This document shows positions 44,676 through 54,684 of a DNA stretch of 64,000 nucleotides, piece after piece. The notes beneath the pieces were generated by a model. It ran no database searches, was not told the DNA's origin, and worked only from the letters and a program-made list of their open reading frames with translations. Within the stretch, counting starts at the first letter, position 1, and every line of letters begins with the position of its first letter. This DNA is from Lepidostoma basale. Lineage: Eukaryota > Arthropoda > Insecta > Trichoptera > Lepidostomatidae. A program made the position numbers and the translations under genes. The DNA lies in the NCBI GenBank assembly GCA_022606425.2, contig JAHDVF020000732.1:62001-126000 (forward strand). The letters run 5' to 3'.

Positions 44676-45589
44676 ATTGATAGATGTACATTTTCAAGTT
44701 TCAATATTTATTAATTATTTTTTTTAACAATGATCTGAAAACTTTAGATTAAACATTTTGTAATTGGAAAAAAAGCGTCTTTTTTCTAGTAGTATTTTAT
44801 TTTAGTGAAAGTTTAAATAAAAAATATACTTTAGGCATAAATTTTATATTTACTAGTGATACAATATATAAAAGTATTTAATACTGAAATTTTATATAAA
44901 GCATAAGCTTTGTGCCGTTGACGTATTATGCAGTTTTTTGCTTAATATTTCACGAGAAGAGTTTATACACACTTGCGTAAGACACGGCAATTCCGTTTTG
45001 TTTTTCTCACATAACAGTATTTCATGACAATGTTTCCGTGATGTAGCCCCTGGAGATTATATGTGCCCTCTCAGTAGTTCGTACTACAGCGAACACATTC
45101 GTATAGATCCTTGGAAAAACTTTCGTGCTACACTACCGAGTAAAGCCATGGAATGAGAGGAGTGGTGAATGCGGAATAAGCATGTTGGTGTGTTAAAATG
45201 CAGAAGCATCAACATGTAAAACGTCATTTAATTTATTTCAAATATATTTTCCTAACTGACTATTCAAAATTAACAACTCGAATATCTTTTTACTTTGTTT
45301 GAATTAATAACGTAAAAATATCTTTTTCTTCGCTAGTTTCAATCCAAGGGATAAGTTTGCAGCAAAATGTGATATTTTTGCTGGTCCTTGTGATGTTACT
45401 TGTGCCTTTAATGTGATAGTTTCCCGTTGGTTTCCACATTTGTATACAGTAGATTATTTGAACCCAATTTATATACAACTTTTTGGATTTTGATTATCAA
45501 GACATGTGGTAGGTATCTTACGTGAACTTTATCATTGATGCAACTTAATATTAAGTAAAATCGTTAATTTAATACTTGATTTTATTATC
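44676..45589. other. No gene seen
   Basis: AT-rich; a balanced patch at 45000-45160 is without recognised content. Confidence 0.45.
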
Positions 45590-45735
45590 ACGTCACCCCA
45601 ATTCTATACCAGACCAATGACAAAATAACAATCATGCTGCCATCGTTGGGAATCGAACCCGGTACCTTCAGTGTAGTAGACATAACTCTTGCCACTCTAC
45701 CACGAAGATGATTCCCACAAAAATGGATAGTATAA
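45590..45735 (-). mobile_element. tRNA-derived SINE
   Basis: Minus-strand B box GGTTCGATTCC (complement of 45649-45659) and A-box region (complement of 45689-45702: TGGTAGAGTGGCAAG), followed by 'CGATGGCAGCATGATTGTTA' as in the 42345 copy. Confidence 0.75.
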
Positions 45736-46594
45736 TATAACAGCAGTGAAGACAAATTTAAATTCAATGTGATCTTAGCATCATTCCTCAGTTGTAAAAC
45801 ACTCGTAAAAATATAAAAGACCCGCCATTTTAAGAAACTCATTAAAAATTATCCTGAATTAATAAAAACATAAAAAACTAAACGTTATACCGATGTGCTC
45901 CCTTTACAAAGGTCCACGATGGAAAAATTCTTTATAAATAAATTATTCATTACAAAAAAGATCTTCATTATTTTAACTCAAGTAAAGCATTGCCTACAAA
46001 ATAATAATTATAAGACCCCAATTAAGAAAAAAACAACCAACATCTCTTTGCCATAATTTTCCTCGAGAATCATATTGTGAAAGAGGGGTGGGCCAGTGGC
46101 GTGGCGTAGAATAAATTGCTGGCATAAATCACATAATTATTCCCCGGGGCCCGTCTCTCCGCCGCGCCGTCCCTGACACTTTCTCATTTCTTATTGTACA
46201 CAATATAACAGAAAAACAGTCAGGGCTAAGTGAATTTGTAATTTGTAAGATAAAGGTAATTATTGTCGGGCAGACAGGAGACGCAGTTTGATTCTACGTT
46301 AATCATATTTGATTGTACTGAGTGATTAATTTGATTGAATTAATATCCTAATCCAATTCTCTGGACACATTTTATAAAATAGTTCTTAAATTTAACTGTA
46401 ATATAAGATCGATTAATTCAATAATATATACAAATAAAAAAGCGCGTACGATCTTCCTAATTCAATATTCAAAATACGTACCTATTTGTCATAAATCGTG
46501 TTGGATAAATTAGCGATCCTAGTGATACTTTTGTAGTTTTTGCTGGTTTGGCATATCCAGGTGCTATTGAAATATTGAAGATAATCTTGGTGAA
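45736..46594. other. No gene; GC island
   Basis: 46085-46180 is GC-rich (a CCCCGGGGCCC core and CCGCCGCGCCG) and repeat-free, in AT-rich surroundings. Function unknown. Confidence 0.4.
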
Positions 46595-47145
46595 ATTGTA
46601 GATACCTGACATAATCTCGAGAAAAATCTTCGACAGCGTCAGCACAGACTGTTTTATCTCCCAGCATGCAGAACCAACCTGCCTCTGGTGATGGCGGTGG
46701 GGAGAGCAATTAAACTGCTGAATATGATCGCTTCGGAGATCGACGTCATTCATATTCGTGAAAGTACGATCAGAAGACAAATACTCTTGACTTTGGAGAG
46801 TATTATGTATTCCTAATGTCGAACCATCTCTCATGCGTTCCTGGTATTTTATATTTTTTATGTTTTACCTGTTCTCAATAGGTGCCCTAAACTATAATTG
46901 TTGTGAGATAATCAAATGATTTTACTGAAATCTCTTGATGGAAGTTCATTTTAAATAATAATTAAATAAAACGATGTTTTTTAACTTCTTCCACTTTTGT
47001 CTTTATTTAGACAGCGAGCCTGGCGAAACCGGTCGCTGTCTAAATAAAGACAAAAGTGGAAGAAGTTAAAAAATTTATTTAATTATTATATAATTGTTGC
47101 TATAATATCTTTTGAGAAAATAAACTGATATGATTTGATTTGTAA
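46595..47145 (+). mobile_element. LINE-L 3' end, split by foldback
   Basis: Coding end 'QHRLFYLPACRTNLPLV', 'GRAIKLLNMIASEIDVIHI' and 'RRQILLTLESI', then the 3' UTR to 46903. It resumes at 47089 with 'TATCTTTTGAGAAAATAAAC' and TGATTTGATTTG. The interruption is the 46904-47088 foldback. Confidence 0.85.
46893..47099. mobile_element. P-family foldback insertion, 11-bp TSD
   Basis: TATAATTGTTG at 46893-46903 and 47089-47099 flanks a 185-bp insert. Its arms ('AACTTCTTCCACTTTTGTC', 'TTTATTTAGACAGCG' and their complements) are nearly perfect. The centre is GCCTGGCGAAACCGGTC: a stem II remnant, GAA, the palindrome ACCGGT and C. The left arm is longer (46904-47018) than the right. This is a short PLE-type element inserted with an inverted 5' part. 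Confidence 0.85.
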
Positions 47146-47753
47146 CCGTTGGAATCGATTTTTATCTTGACAATAATTAATCTCAATGTTGAAAATACGC
47201 AACTGCAATACGAAATAAAAACATAAATATAAAAACTCTCGTATATAAAAACAGCTAAATAAAGAAATCCTAATTATATGTGCTTTTAAAAAAAAATTGA
47301 TAAAACTGTAATTAAATTTCGTTATATATTAAAAACCAATTGAATAACTCGTGAAAAAGCCAAGGTTCTCTGGTCCTCCTTAAACAATTCCTCATCCCGA
47401 GCTAGAAGCCGCATTGCCCGCGTCCACTCGTAATATTCAGTACGCCCGTGGAGTCGAATAAAAATGTATTCGGGCATCTTTTATTTCGCCGGGGGAAGCC
47501 ACTTATCACTGCTGCGGTCCGCTTTTATGTCGGAGTATTTTTTTGGGTCAGTGGTGTTGTGCTATAAATTTCGCCGCGAATTTATGGAATGCTGAGGTGA
47601 ACGGTCGCCTGCAGTAGCGTACGTGCAAGCCGCGCGATGTCCACGTGTGAGACAATAGGAAAATCATCGATAGAGAGTAGTACTTGAATTAATTTTTAAA
47701 CCAGATAATAATAAATTCTCACCGCTTGGTGACGATATCGGTTGTATAACTGG
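47146..47753. other. No gene; GC-richer block
   Basis: 47380-47660 is GC-richer, repeat-free and without an open frame. Possible regulatory sequence, inference only. Confidence 0.4.
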
Positions 47754-47844
47754 ATGGTTTTATGTAATATTTCGTCATTTTTTTATATTTTATTCTACTG
47801 CATGGTTTTATGTAATATTTCGTCATTTTTTTATATTTTATTCT
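47754..47844 (+). repeat. 43-bp tandem duplication
   Basis: 47754-47796 and 47802-47844 are identical over 43 bp (starting ATGGTTTTATGTAATATTTC), separated by ACTGC. It directly precedes the 3' tail of the LINE-C at 47843. Confidence 0.9.
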
Positions 47845-48035
47845 TCTTCCTTGCTATGTGGTCTGTTTTCCAGATGGTTGCTAATCCTATGGTGTAGATT
47901 CTCAACTATTCTTCTATCTTTTAGGAATACAAGTCTTTCCACGAATACGAGTCCTGTGAAATAATAAGGGGAGTAAATATAGGGTAGACTGGTGGTGTCC
48001 ATTATTCGAAAATGGATGTACAAGTCCCTCCTTCT
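47843..48035 (-). mobile_element. LINE-C tail fragment
   Basis: The minus-strand frame 47838-48023 ends 'ERLVFLKDRRIVENLHHRIS', matching the LINE-C end at 421-615 ('ENLLKDERTAGNLPHRKR'). Truncated near 48035. Confidence 0.65.
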
Positions 48036-48378
48036 ATCTAACTATTTCACACGCAATCTCTTAGTTGTATAAATTATTAGAAATATTTTATTGCTATAGG
48101 ACAAATCTTCCTCTTCTTTCGGTATCATGTCAGATACCCCAGACGTTGACTATCTCTTGAGAGTAATTGATTCCTCGTCAGAGTGATAACCTGGGGAATG
48201 ATATCCAAAGCGACTTCGTTTTGTCTTATCTGGAGGATTTTTTGCTACGGTTGCTTCCCCTTAGCCGGCCGAATCCATTTTTTGGCGTTGAATATTCAAT
48301 TTCAATACTCTTAAGGTGTAACAACATTTTTTATTGTTTCTTGAACAATGATGTAAAACTCCATATAAAATCATTCAT

Positions 48379-48517
48379 ACTAATGAAAACGTCTGTTTTC
48401 TAGAAGTTTTATTATATTTTATGTGAATATTTTTTTTGATAATGCCTTAGACAGGCAAAACATGACATTCACATAAAATAAAATAAAACTTCTAGAAAAC
48501 AGACGTTTTCATTAGTA
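48379..48517. repeat. 51-bp-arm palindrome with HHR-derived loop
   Basis: 48379-48429 and 48467-48517 are reverse complements with one mismatch. The 37-nt loop holds TTTGATAATGCCTT, AGACAGGC, then AAAACATGAC, a decayed core/stem II/GAA/palindrome series. The flank 48310-48378 and scraps of the arms recur at 13225-13310, 16570, 21085, 37250, 38110 and 38880. A 17-bp direct repeat (GTCATTTGCCAACCA) follows at 48526-48561. Confidence 0.85.
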
Positions 48518-48561
48518 CTAATTATGTCATTTGCCAACCAACATTGTCATTTGCCAACCAT

Positions 48562-49939
48562 TTAAATACAATCTTTTAAATAATAAATCTTATCAATTTA
48601 GAAAATGGATTTCCTTAAATTATTGTTACGTTTCATCACGTTCAAAACAGAATTACAATATAAAGATATTAATTTTATCCATTACGTGAAATAAATAGCA
48701 GTTTTCAATCTCTGCTGGTAGTTGAATTTATAAACAATTGTATATACTGTCAACCACTTGCGGAGTTTATAACTGATATAATTTTTCCATATATTCGTTG
48801 AAGAATCAATTTTCTACACTTTAGTTTAATTAATTGATTCTATAATGTCATTTCATAAAAAATTTTCAGTGAAAAAAAAACATAATTTAATTATTTAAAT
48901 GTTCATAGTGGCGTTTATTTCATCTGATTTATTTTTTCAATAAATAGCTGTTCAAATATTGAAGTGCTCAATTTTCAAAGTTTGCGTATGAACGCGCCGC
49001 CGCTGGTCAAGCGTGTGAAAAAGTTCAGAACATGACTGATCTACCTTTTCAGGTACTAACTGATTATCTCCTCTGATAGATCCCGTCTTATTATATTCCT
49101 CTCGGCCCTGGGAGATTTTTATATTCTTTTCCCTTACACAGCATGATGAATCATCTCCACAAAGCTGTTTTGGCTTAAATTCTCACTATCTTCAATATTC
49201 AATCTCCCTTAAGATCTCTGACCCTAGTTTTGGCGAGCTTCAACAGCTGGAATTTTATACAAATAACATATTGTGTTCCTAAGAAACATGTTCATGGTCA
49301 TATTTTGCGAACATCTTTGATACGTTTAAGAAAATGTAAGTCGGAAAAAGGTTGCCGCTGGTATTATGTTAAATATAAGACCTAGGAAAACGTATTTTTT
49401 ATGAAATACTCTTAAACAAACCTTATTATATTTTAAGAAAATAAATTCGTTTGATTTTGAACGAAAAAAATCGTATATTTATTGTATGTTAAATTTGAGC
49501 TTTTACGTACAATTATTTGAAATCATTCACCATATAGAAAAATTCTCCTTCGTAAAAATCTATTTAATAATGCATTTCCGTCGATGCAATAAGACTTTCT
49601 ACGATTTCCGTTTTGAGGATGGCTATTCACATTTTTATCTTTAAATGGTATCGATATGGATTTTTTAGACATGTTTTATAATTTGAATTAAAATTTAATC
49701 ATTCTTCTATATTCGCGATCATTTTGTGCACTTGATTCACAATATAATAATGAAAAACATTAATTTAATAACGATGATGGCGTTGAAAATTTGCATGTTA
49801 ATAATATAAATATTATATAACTTTGAGAAACTCAAAATTTCAGAAATTAAAAAAGCAATTAAAATAATGAAAATATTATAAATAATCAAATAAATTTAAC
49901 GTCAAGTGCAATCTTTGATTTATTTCCTTTGTTGTAAGT
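48562..49939. other. No gene seen
   Basis: AT-rich; ATATTCGCGATCATTTTGTG at about 49710-49730 is related to the GGCGAATATAG motif beside PLE repeats. No supported frame. Confidence 0.45.
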
Positions 49940-50230
49940 TATACTTGAACCCTTCATAAGAACATTAAATTATTATTTGAAATTTGAAATTTATTCATAA
50001 TTTTGTTTTAACAATAGCATAAACGTTTCAAAATAAATTATTATAACATCTGTCAAAACTGACCATATTTGTAAACAATTTTATAATATTTTAAATAATA
50101 TCACTGATGAAGGGCTGGTTAGTCCGAAACATGTTTGATATTTTATTTTAATTTTATTTGATTAATAAATTTGAGTGTTGTATGCAAAGTACATGTATGC
50201 AATGCAAGTATGCAAAGTATATACATATAA
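49940..50230 (+). mobile_element. PLE-type HHR repeat unit
   Basis: Shares 'AACATCTGTCAAAACTGA', 'CAATTTTATAATATTTT', the ribozyme hairpin and the downstream 'GTGTTGTATGCAAAGTA' with 14035-14215 and 54216-54480. The downstream part contains a local CAAAGTA(CATGTATG) triplication at 50182-50225. Confidence 0.7.
50097..50142 (+). ncRNA. Hammerhead-type ribozyme, best-folded copy
   Basis: Stem I AATATCA (50097-50103) pairs fully with TGATATT (50136-50142). Core CTGATGA (50104-50110), an extra A (50111), stem II GGGCT/AGTCC with GGTT loop (50112-50125), GAA (50126-50128), palindromic stem III ACATGT (50129-50134), T at the cleavage position (50135). This is type-I order with all core bases present. 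The extra A and the U at position 17 are the reservations about activity. Confidence 0.7.
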
Positions 50231-50404
50231 AAAAGAAACAAAAAACATTGTATTCTCGAAAAAAAATTTCCGGTCTGTTCAAATAAACAATTGGAGCATT
50301 TCGATAATATTTCTTTGCATTCGAAAATATGCATGGTATATTTTTAAAAATTATTTTTAAATAAAGTCATTGGTGTACTAGTTTTAATATACTTCATTAG
50401 TAAT

Positions 50405-50680
50405 TCCAGTAAATGTTATAAGAGGAGGGCACGACTTAGCAACTTGACTTCATAATGGGATTTTACAGGATTGTAGAACCTCCTAAGAGTCATCATGATC
50501 ATCATCATCAGCCGTCTGTTATCCACTGCTGAACGTAGGCCTCTCCCAAAGCACGCCACCGCCCTCTATCCTTTGCCGCTCCCATCCATCCATGTCCAGC
50601 AATTCTCTTCAGATCGTCGGTCCAGCGGGCAGGGGGACGTCCAACTCTACGAAATCCTGTACGCGGTCCTAAGACTCGTT
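50405..50680 (-). mobile_element. LINE-I tail and associated repeat
   Basis: 50415-50480 ('GGGCACGACTTAGCAACTTG') matches 50945-51018 in reverse. 50497-50660 ('CATCATCATCAGCCGTCTGT', 'CACTGCTGAACGTAGGCCTC', 'GGTCCAGCGGGCAGGGGGAC') is the complement of a widespread insect LINE end encoding 'RRPPARWTDDLKRIAGHGW'. The plus-strand frame 50495-50737 is a shadow. Confidence 0.7.
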
Positions 50681-50939
50681 CATAGTCAAAGTAAGAGAGC
50701 GCAAGAGTCAGTCAATTTCAAGAAAAAAAGCTTTTAAAGTTTGCACCGTTGCTTATATAATATTATATAATATATTAAAATTTTTGCCACTAGTATGAAT
50801 ATCTAGGTTACTGAGCGGATAGCTTGTCTTCTATATTATGTTGATCTGCAGTTCATATAATCATGCGTTTTTTTTTCTTTAATGTGTATGCAACGGTGAT
50901 TTAAGAAAGGCTATCTATTGCGTTTTATTTCTTTGAATA

Positions 50940-51020
50940 ATGAACCACTCTCAGGGGGTACTACTATCCAGCAAAATCCCATCCCGAAGTTAATTTACTA
51001 TGTCGTGCCCACCCCTTGTT
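50940..51020 (-). repeat. Inverted partner of 50415-50480
   Basis: The complement reads 'GGGCACGACATAGTAAATTA' then 'GGGATGGGATTTTGCTGGAT', the same order as 50415-50470. Class unknown. Confidence 0.6.
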
Positions 51021-51614
51021 AATATAATAAATATATAACAACCCTAAAAATATTTTTCGTTTATTTATTATCCTTAGAGTATTAAATCACTTTGGAGTAT
51101 CTCACGAACAAATACTTATTCACTCCCTAGATCAGAATAGCATTCGACTTGAAGTTGAAGCGGAATAATTTTGATTCTCCCATTGTTTTCTAAGAGGAGA
51201 TAAATTCCTCGAAGCGGTTTTCAGAGTAAGCGGAAGACGAGTTTAATTCAAATCGGTACTCGAACTGTTCTTACGTAGAACTAACTCGCTTCCGCAAAGT
51301 CCGTCAAAAGAAAATCAATCTATCGGAGGCATTAGCTGGGACTTAACAAGAGAGGAAGAATTCTCTGGAGTGGGCGGCTAAAAGTCGATCACCATAATAA
51401 TTTAGTGATTTATAACAGTACATACTGCCCTCGCAATTAAAGGTAAAACCACGAAGTTAATCAGATAAATTATGGTTATTTGCTTTTTGAAATCCATTTT
51501 TATAGATTCAGGGAAAGTTCTAAGGTGTCTATGGTAAAGATTTTTTGGCCGCCATTTTGATTTGGCTAGCAACATAAAACTGTTCCATTTACTGGATTCT
51601 AAAATAACTCACTT
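51021..51614. other. No gene seen
   Basis: Balanced composition at 51110-51400, no supported frame or shared repeat. Confidence 0.45.
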
Positions 51615-52130
51615 AATTAACTAACTAACTATCACGCCGTTTCCCCGGAGTGGTAGGTAGAGGATGAACCGCCACATTGTTCTATCCTGATATAACTCTC
51701 GCGCCTCAACATTCAAATACGCGCTCGTCGATTGATCCGATTATTCCAACTTCGACTGTTTTTTTTATTTATTTGATAATGTCAGGTCTTCAATCTTGAT
51801 TAAATAATAAAGTTAAATATCGATAATATTTAGTAGATAATGTTCTGACTAGGTTAGGCGAATCGGACTGCTGAGAGAAAAAGGCGCAGAATCCAGGAAC
51901 TTCGAAGAAAATCCTCAAGGATTCTAAAACTCTACAAGAGTTATGTGGTCATAGGAAGTAAGTGGTAGTAGAACGTTAACAAAGGATGGAAATCTGGAAA
52001 GGGATATTGAAAAAAAGGATTGGGATGGGCAAGAGGGTGAATTGTGCATTAAATGTCGTCACTGCAAATAAAAATCGATACAAAATATACAAGATGGCAG
52101 TAAGCAATGTATTCTTGTGCCGATCCGTGG
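51615..52130 (-). mobile_element. LINE-A, two inverted segments
   Basis: 51615-51790 is a minus-strand LINE-A 3' end with (TAAC)n edge. 51955-52125 is a plus-strand, more 5' LINE-A segment ('RTLTKDGNLERDIEKR', then 'NKNRYKIYKMAVSNVFL'-like). About 160 bp of other sequence lies between. It may be another 5'-inverted insertion or two separate ones. Confidence 0.65.
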
Positions 52131-52394
52131 TGTCAATTTCGCGTAGGTGAGCTGAGTAACAGCAAATTTAGCAAGGTGAATAATGTCTATCTCATAAAAT
52201 ATTTTAAAACGAAAGGATATTTAACGTTTTTTATTTATTTATATTGTATACGAATGTTCAACAAGTAACTTTGTAAATTATTTACTGGGACGGCTTATAC
52301 AAAACTGATTGATGGTCGGTAATTTATGGTTAATAATGCAAAGTGAAAATGATCGTTAAATTAAAATCGTATTAATCATATAATGATAGACTAC

Positions 52395-52672
52395 TATATA
52401 GACGGAAATGGCAGTGGATCGGTCACACTCTGAGACGGAACCCAGGTTGCATCGCTCAGGGTGCACTAGACTGGTGCCCTATGGGGGGAAAGAGAAAGCG
52501 AGGCAGACCTAGACCCACCTGGAGAAGAGCCCTGCAGGACGAGGTTAAGGCAGAGGGCCTCACTTGGGATGATGTTAGGCATCAGGCATGCGAGTCGGGT
52601 GGAGAAGGTTCCTTGAGGCCCTATATACCACGGTGGTATGACAGGACAAAAAGAAGAAGAAGAAGAATGATA
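52395..52672 (+). mobile_element. LINE-E 3' end with (GAA)n tail
   Basis: Reads 'WQWIGHTLRRNPGCIAQGAL', then 'GGKRKRGRPRPTWRRALQDE' and 'VKAEGLTWDDVRHQACESGG', ending 'YIPRWYDRTKRR' in (GAA)n at 52652-52668. The clearest LINE-E end; the frame is open from 52395 (ORF call 52481-52780 runs past the tail). Confidence 0.9.
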
Positions 52673-53564
52673 TATTATTATATTATATTCATTTGCATTA
52701 CTATACTTTGTAAACTATTAGAGAAAGTTATATACTTTCTTACTCTACAGATACTGTTACTACGCAAAACAATTAAGTAAGTGAGACTAAAAGTTTTAAA
52801 TTTAATATAAATGAATGTTGTAAACAGCGAAGCTCTCTAGACACAGCGAATTACAAGAACGTGCTGCAAATTTCGCGCAGATGAGCCTAGTAACATCAAA
52901 TCTTTGCTCACAACTCTGCATAAACAAATTCAATTTTCATGTCGCCAAGGAACAAGAGTAGAGTGGCTTGTATTATAATTAAGTGCGGGCGGAGGACCAT
53001 CGCCACGGGGCGGACTAGTTGGTAGGGCTGATCATAAGACGCATGGCCGGGGCGCGCCTTGCCCGCCTTCCCTGCCTAAATTACTTGTAATTATGGCGTT
53101 ATATTGCGTCTTCCCTGAATTCATTAATTCTATGAATGGCGTAATTATTAATGTGGACCTGGGATGGGGTGCGTGCAAATAAAGGGTATCGATACGGCCC
53201 TGTGCTATACTCGTAAATGTTGTCATCATCTACAGATATTTCACATTAACAGAGTAAACTTATGGATACGATGCGGGTTTTAATGGATACTACGAAGGGT
53301 ACAATCTAAATCAATTTATCCATAACCGCTTGATACAAAATTAAGGAATTCACACTTTATTTATTGTAGCAATTATCCTCCGAGGACGTACGATATCACC
53401 TTTGAAATATTGGATTGACAAACTTGGGAAAGTTTATAATCCACTTTCCGTGAATCTGATAATGACTTTAGCATGTTCGTTTTCTTTTAAACTTACCTTT
53501 CAACATTAGTTCTCGTAAACATATGTTTGAAAATTGGTTACTTGAAGTATTTTATGTTTTTTAT
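52673..53564. other. No gene; candidate conserved element
   Basis: 52970-53200 is GC-richer and repeat-free, with TAATTA at 53088-53093 and 53142-53147, each next to a GGCGT. The frame 53032-53229 (minus) is unrecognised. Confidence 0.35.
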
Positions 53565-53785
53565 TCAATGTTCGCCATACTTTGTGTTATAAATGTTTTA
53601 TTGGTCTTTTTTATATACTTTGTATATACAACACTATTAAAATTACATATCAGACATGTTTTGGACAACCAGTCCTTCTTCAGTGATACATATTAAAAAT
53701 ATTCACATTTAAAATATTATAAAATTGTTTTTCAAATATGATCAATTTTGAAAATTTTATTTGTAAATAATTATATAATATCTTC
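53565..53785 (-). mobile_element. PLE-type HHR repeat unit
   Basis: Reverse copy of the 14035/49940/54305 unit. Its hairpin (complement of 53645-53692) reads CTGAAGA, an extra A, GGAC...GTCC, then AAAACATGTC, so the G of GAA is mutated. Flanks 'TTTGTATATACAACACTATT' match the other units. Confidence 0.7.
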
Positions 53786-53797
53786 TATACTCGTATA

Positions 53798-54305
53798 TGC
53801 CATACTTTGTGTTGTTATGATGGTTTATTTCTCTTTTTCTTATTTATTTTCTTTGTATATATTACACTTATATTAAAAAAATAAAATTACATAGACATGT
53901 TTCGGACAAACAGTCCTTCTTACAACAACAACAACAAAACCATCACGCCGTTTCCCCGCAGGGGTAGGCAGAGAGAATGGACCGCCACACTACTCTATCC
54001 TGGCACACCTCTCTAGCTTCCTCCACATTCATACATCGAGTCATACACGCACGTCGATTCTTCCGGCTTCTGACATGACCAACTTTTAATATTTGATTAA
54101 TTTGGTCATGCCATGTTTTCCTCGGTCTACCTCGACTCCTTACTCCATTTACATTGTTAACATATACTTTTTTAACCATTCTTTCTTCACTCATGCGCTC
54201 CATATGTCCTTCTTAAGTTATACATATTATAAAGATACATTTTTAAAAATATTACAAAATTGTTTACATGATCTGACAGATGTTATAAACATTATAATTT
54301 TATTT
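53798..54305 (-). mobile_element. PLE-type HHR unit split by LINE-A
   Basis: 53798-53922 and 54206-54305 are the two halves of one reverse-orientation unit (hairpin half 'ACATGTTTCGGACAAACAGT', then the complement of the 'CATCTGTCAGATCATGT' side). The LINE-A at 53923-54205 separates them inside the CTGAAGA side of the hairpin. Confidence 0.75.
53913..54215 (-). mobile_element. LINE-A insertion with (TTG)n tail and 10-bp TSD
   Basis: GTCCTTCTTA at 53913-53922 and 54206-54215. Between them is a minus-strand LINE-A whose 3' tail is (TTG)n (complement of 53923-53937). Its coding tail is intact over 86 codons (frame 53943-54203): 'MERMSEERMVKKVYVNNVNG', 'VRSRGRPRKTWHDQINQILK', 'RRACMTRCMNVEEAREVCQD', 'RVVWRSILSAYPCGETA'. 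It is the least decayed LINE-A end here. Confidence 0.9.
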
Positions 54306-54480
54306 TTTTAATATGAGTGTTGTATATACAAAGTATATACAAAAGAAAAAGAGACATTTTATAATATTTTAAATATATATCTTTTTAATATATGTATCAC
54401 TGAAGAAGGACTGGTGTTCCGAAACATGTCTGATATGTAATTTTAATAGTGTTGTATATACAAAGTATTTAAAAAAAAGA
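54305..54480 (+). mobile_element. PLE-type HHR repeat unit
   Basis: Plus-strand unit facing the previous one; 'GTGTTGTATATACAAAGTAT' appears on both sides of the hairpin (54319-54338 and 54448-54467), so two partial units are in tandem. Confidence 0.7.
54391..54439 (+). ncRNA. Hammerhead-type ribozyme hairpin
   Basis: Stem I TATGTATCA (54391-54399) pairs with TGATATGTA (54431-54439), with two G-U pairs. Core CTGAAGA (54400-54406), an extra A (54407), stem II GGAC/GTTCC with one bulge (54408-54420), GAA (54421-54423), palindrome ACATGT (54424-54429), and C at the cleavage site (54430), giving a GTC triplet. It has the best cleavage site of the set but a bulged stem II. Confidence 0.65.
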
Positions 54481-54684
54481 AAAATATTTTATGGTTATTG
54501 ATTGTTTATGAAAGCGTTCGTTTCTGGAAGTTTAATTATATTTTATGAAAGTGCATATTTGATAGTTAATTATAAAAATGTCTCAATCCTAAGAAATATA
54601 ATACAATTTCTAAAAAACCGAATATTTTATAGCAAAACAATTTGTATAATGGTTCTTGAGTATAAAAATAAAATAGTATCATGA

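Noticed and set aside
48526..48561. CRISPR-like or satellite array
   Set aside because: Only two repeat units, eukaryotic context, no array.
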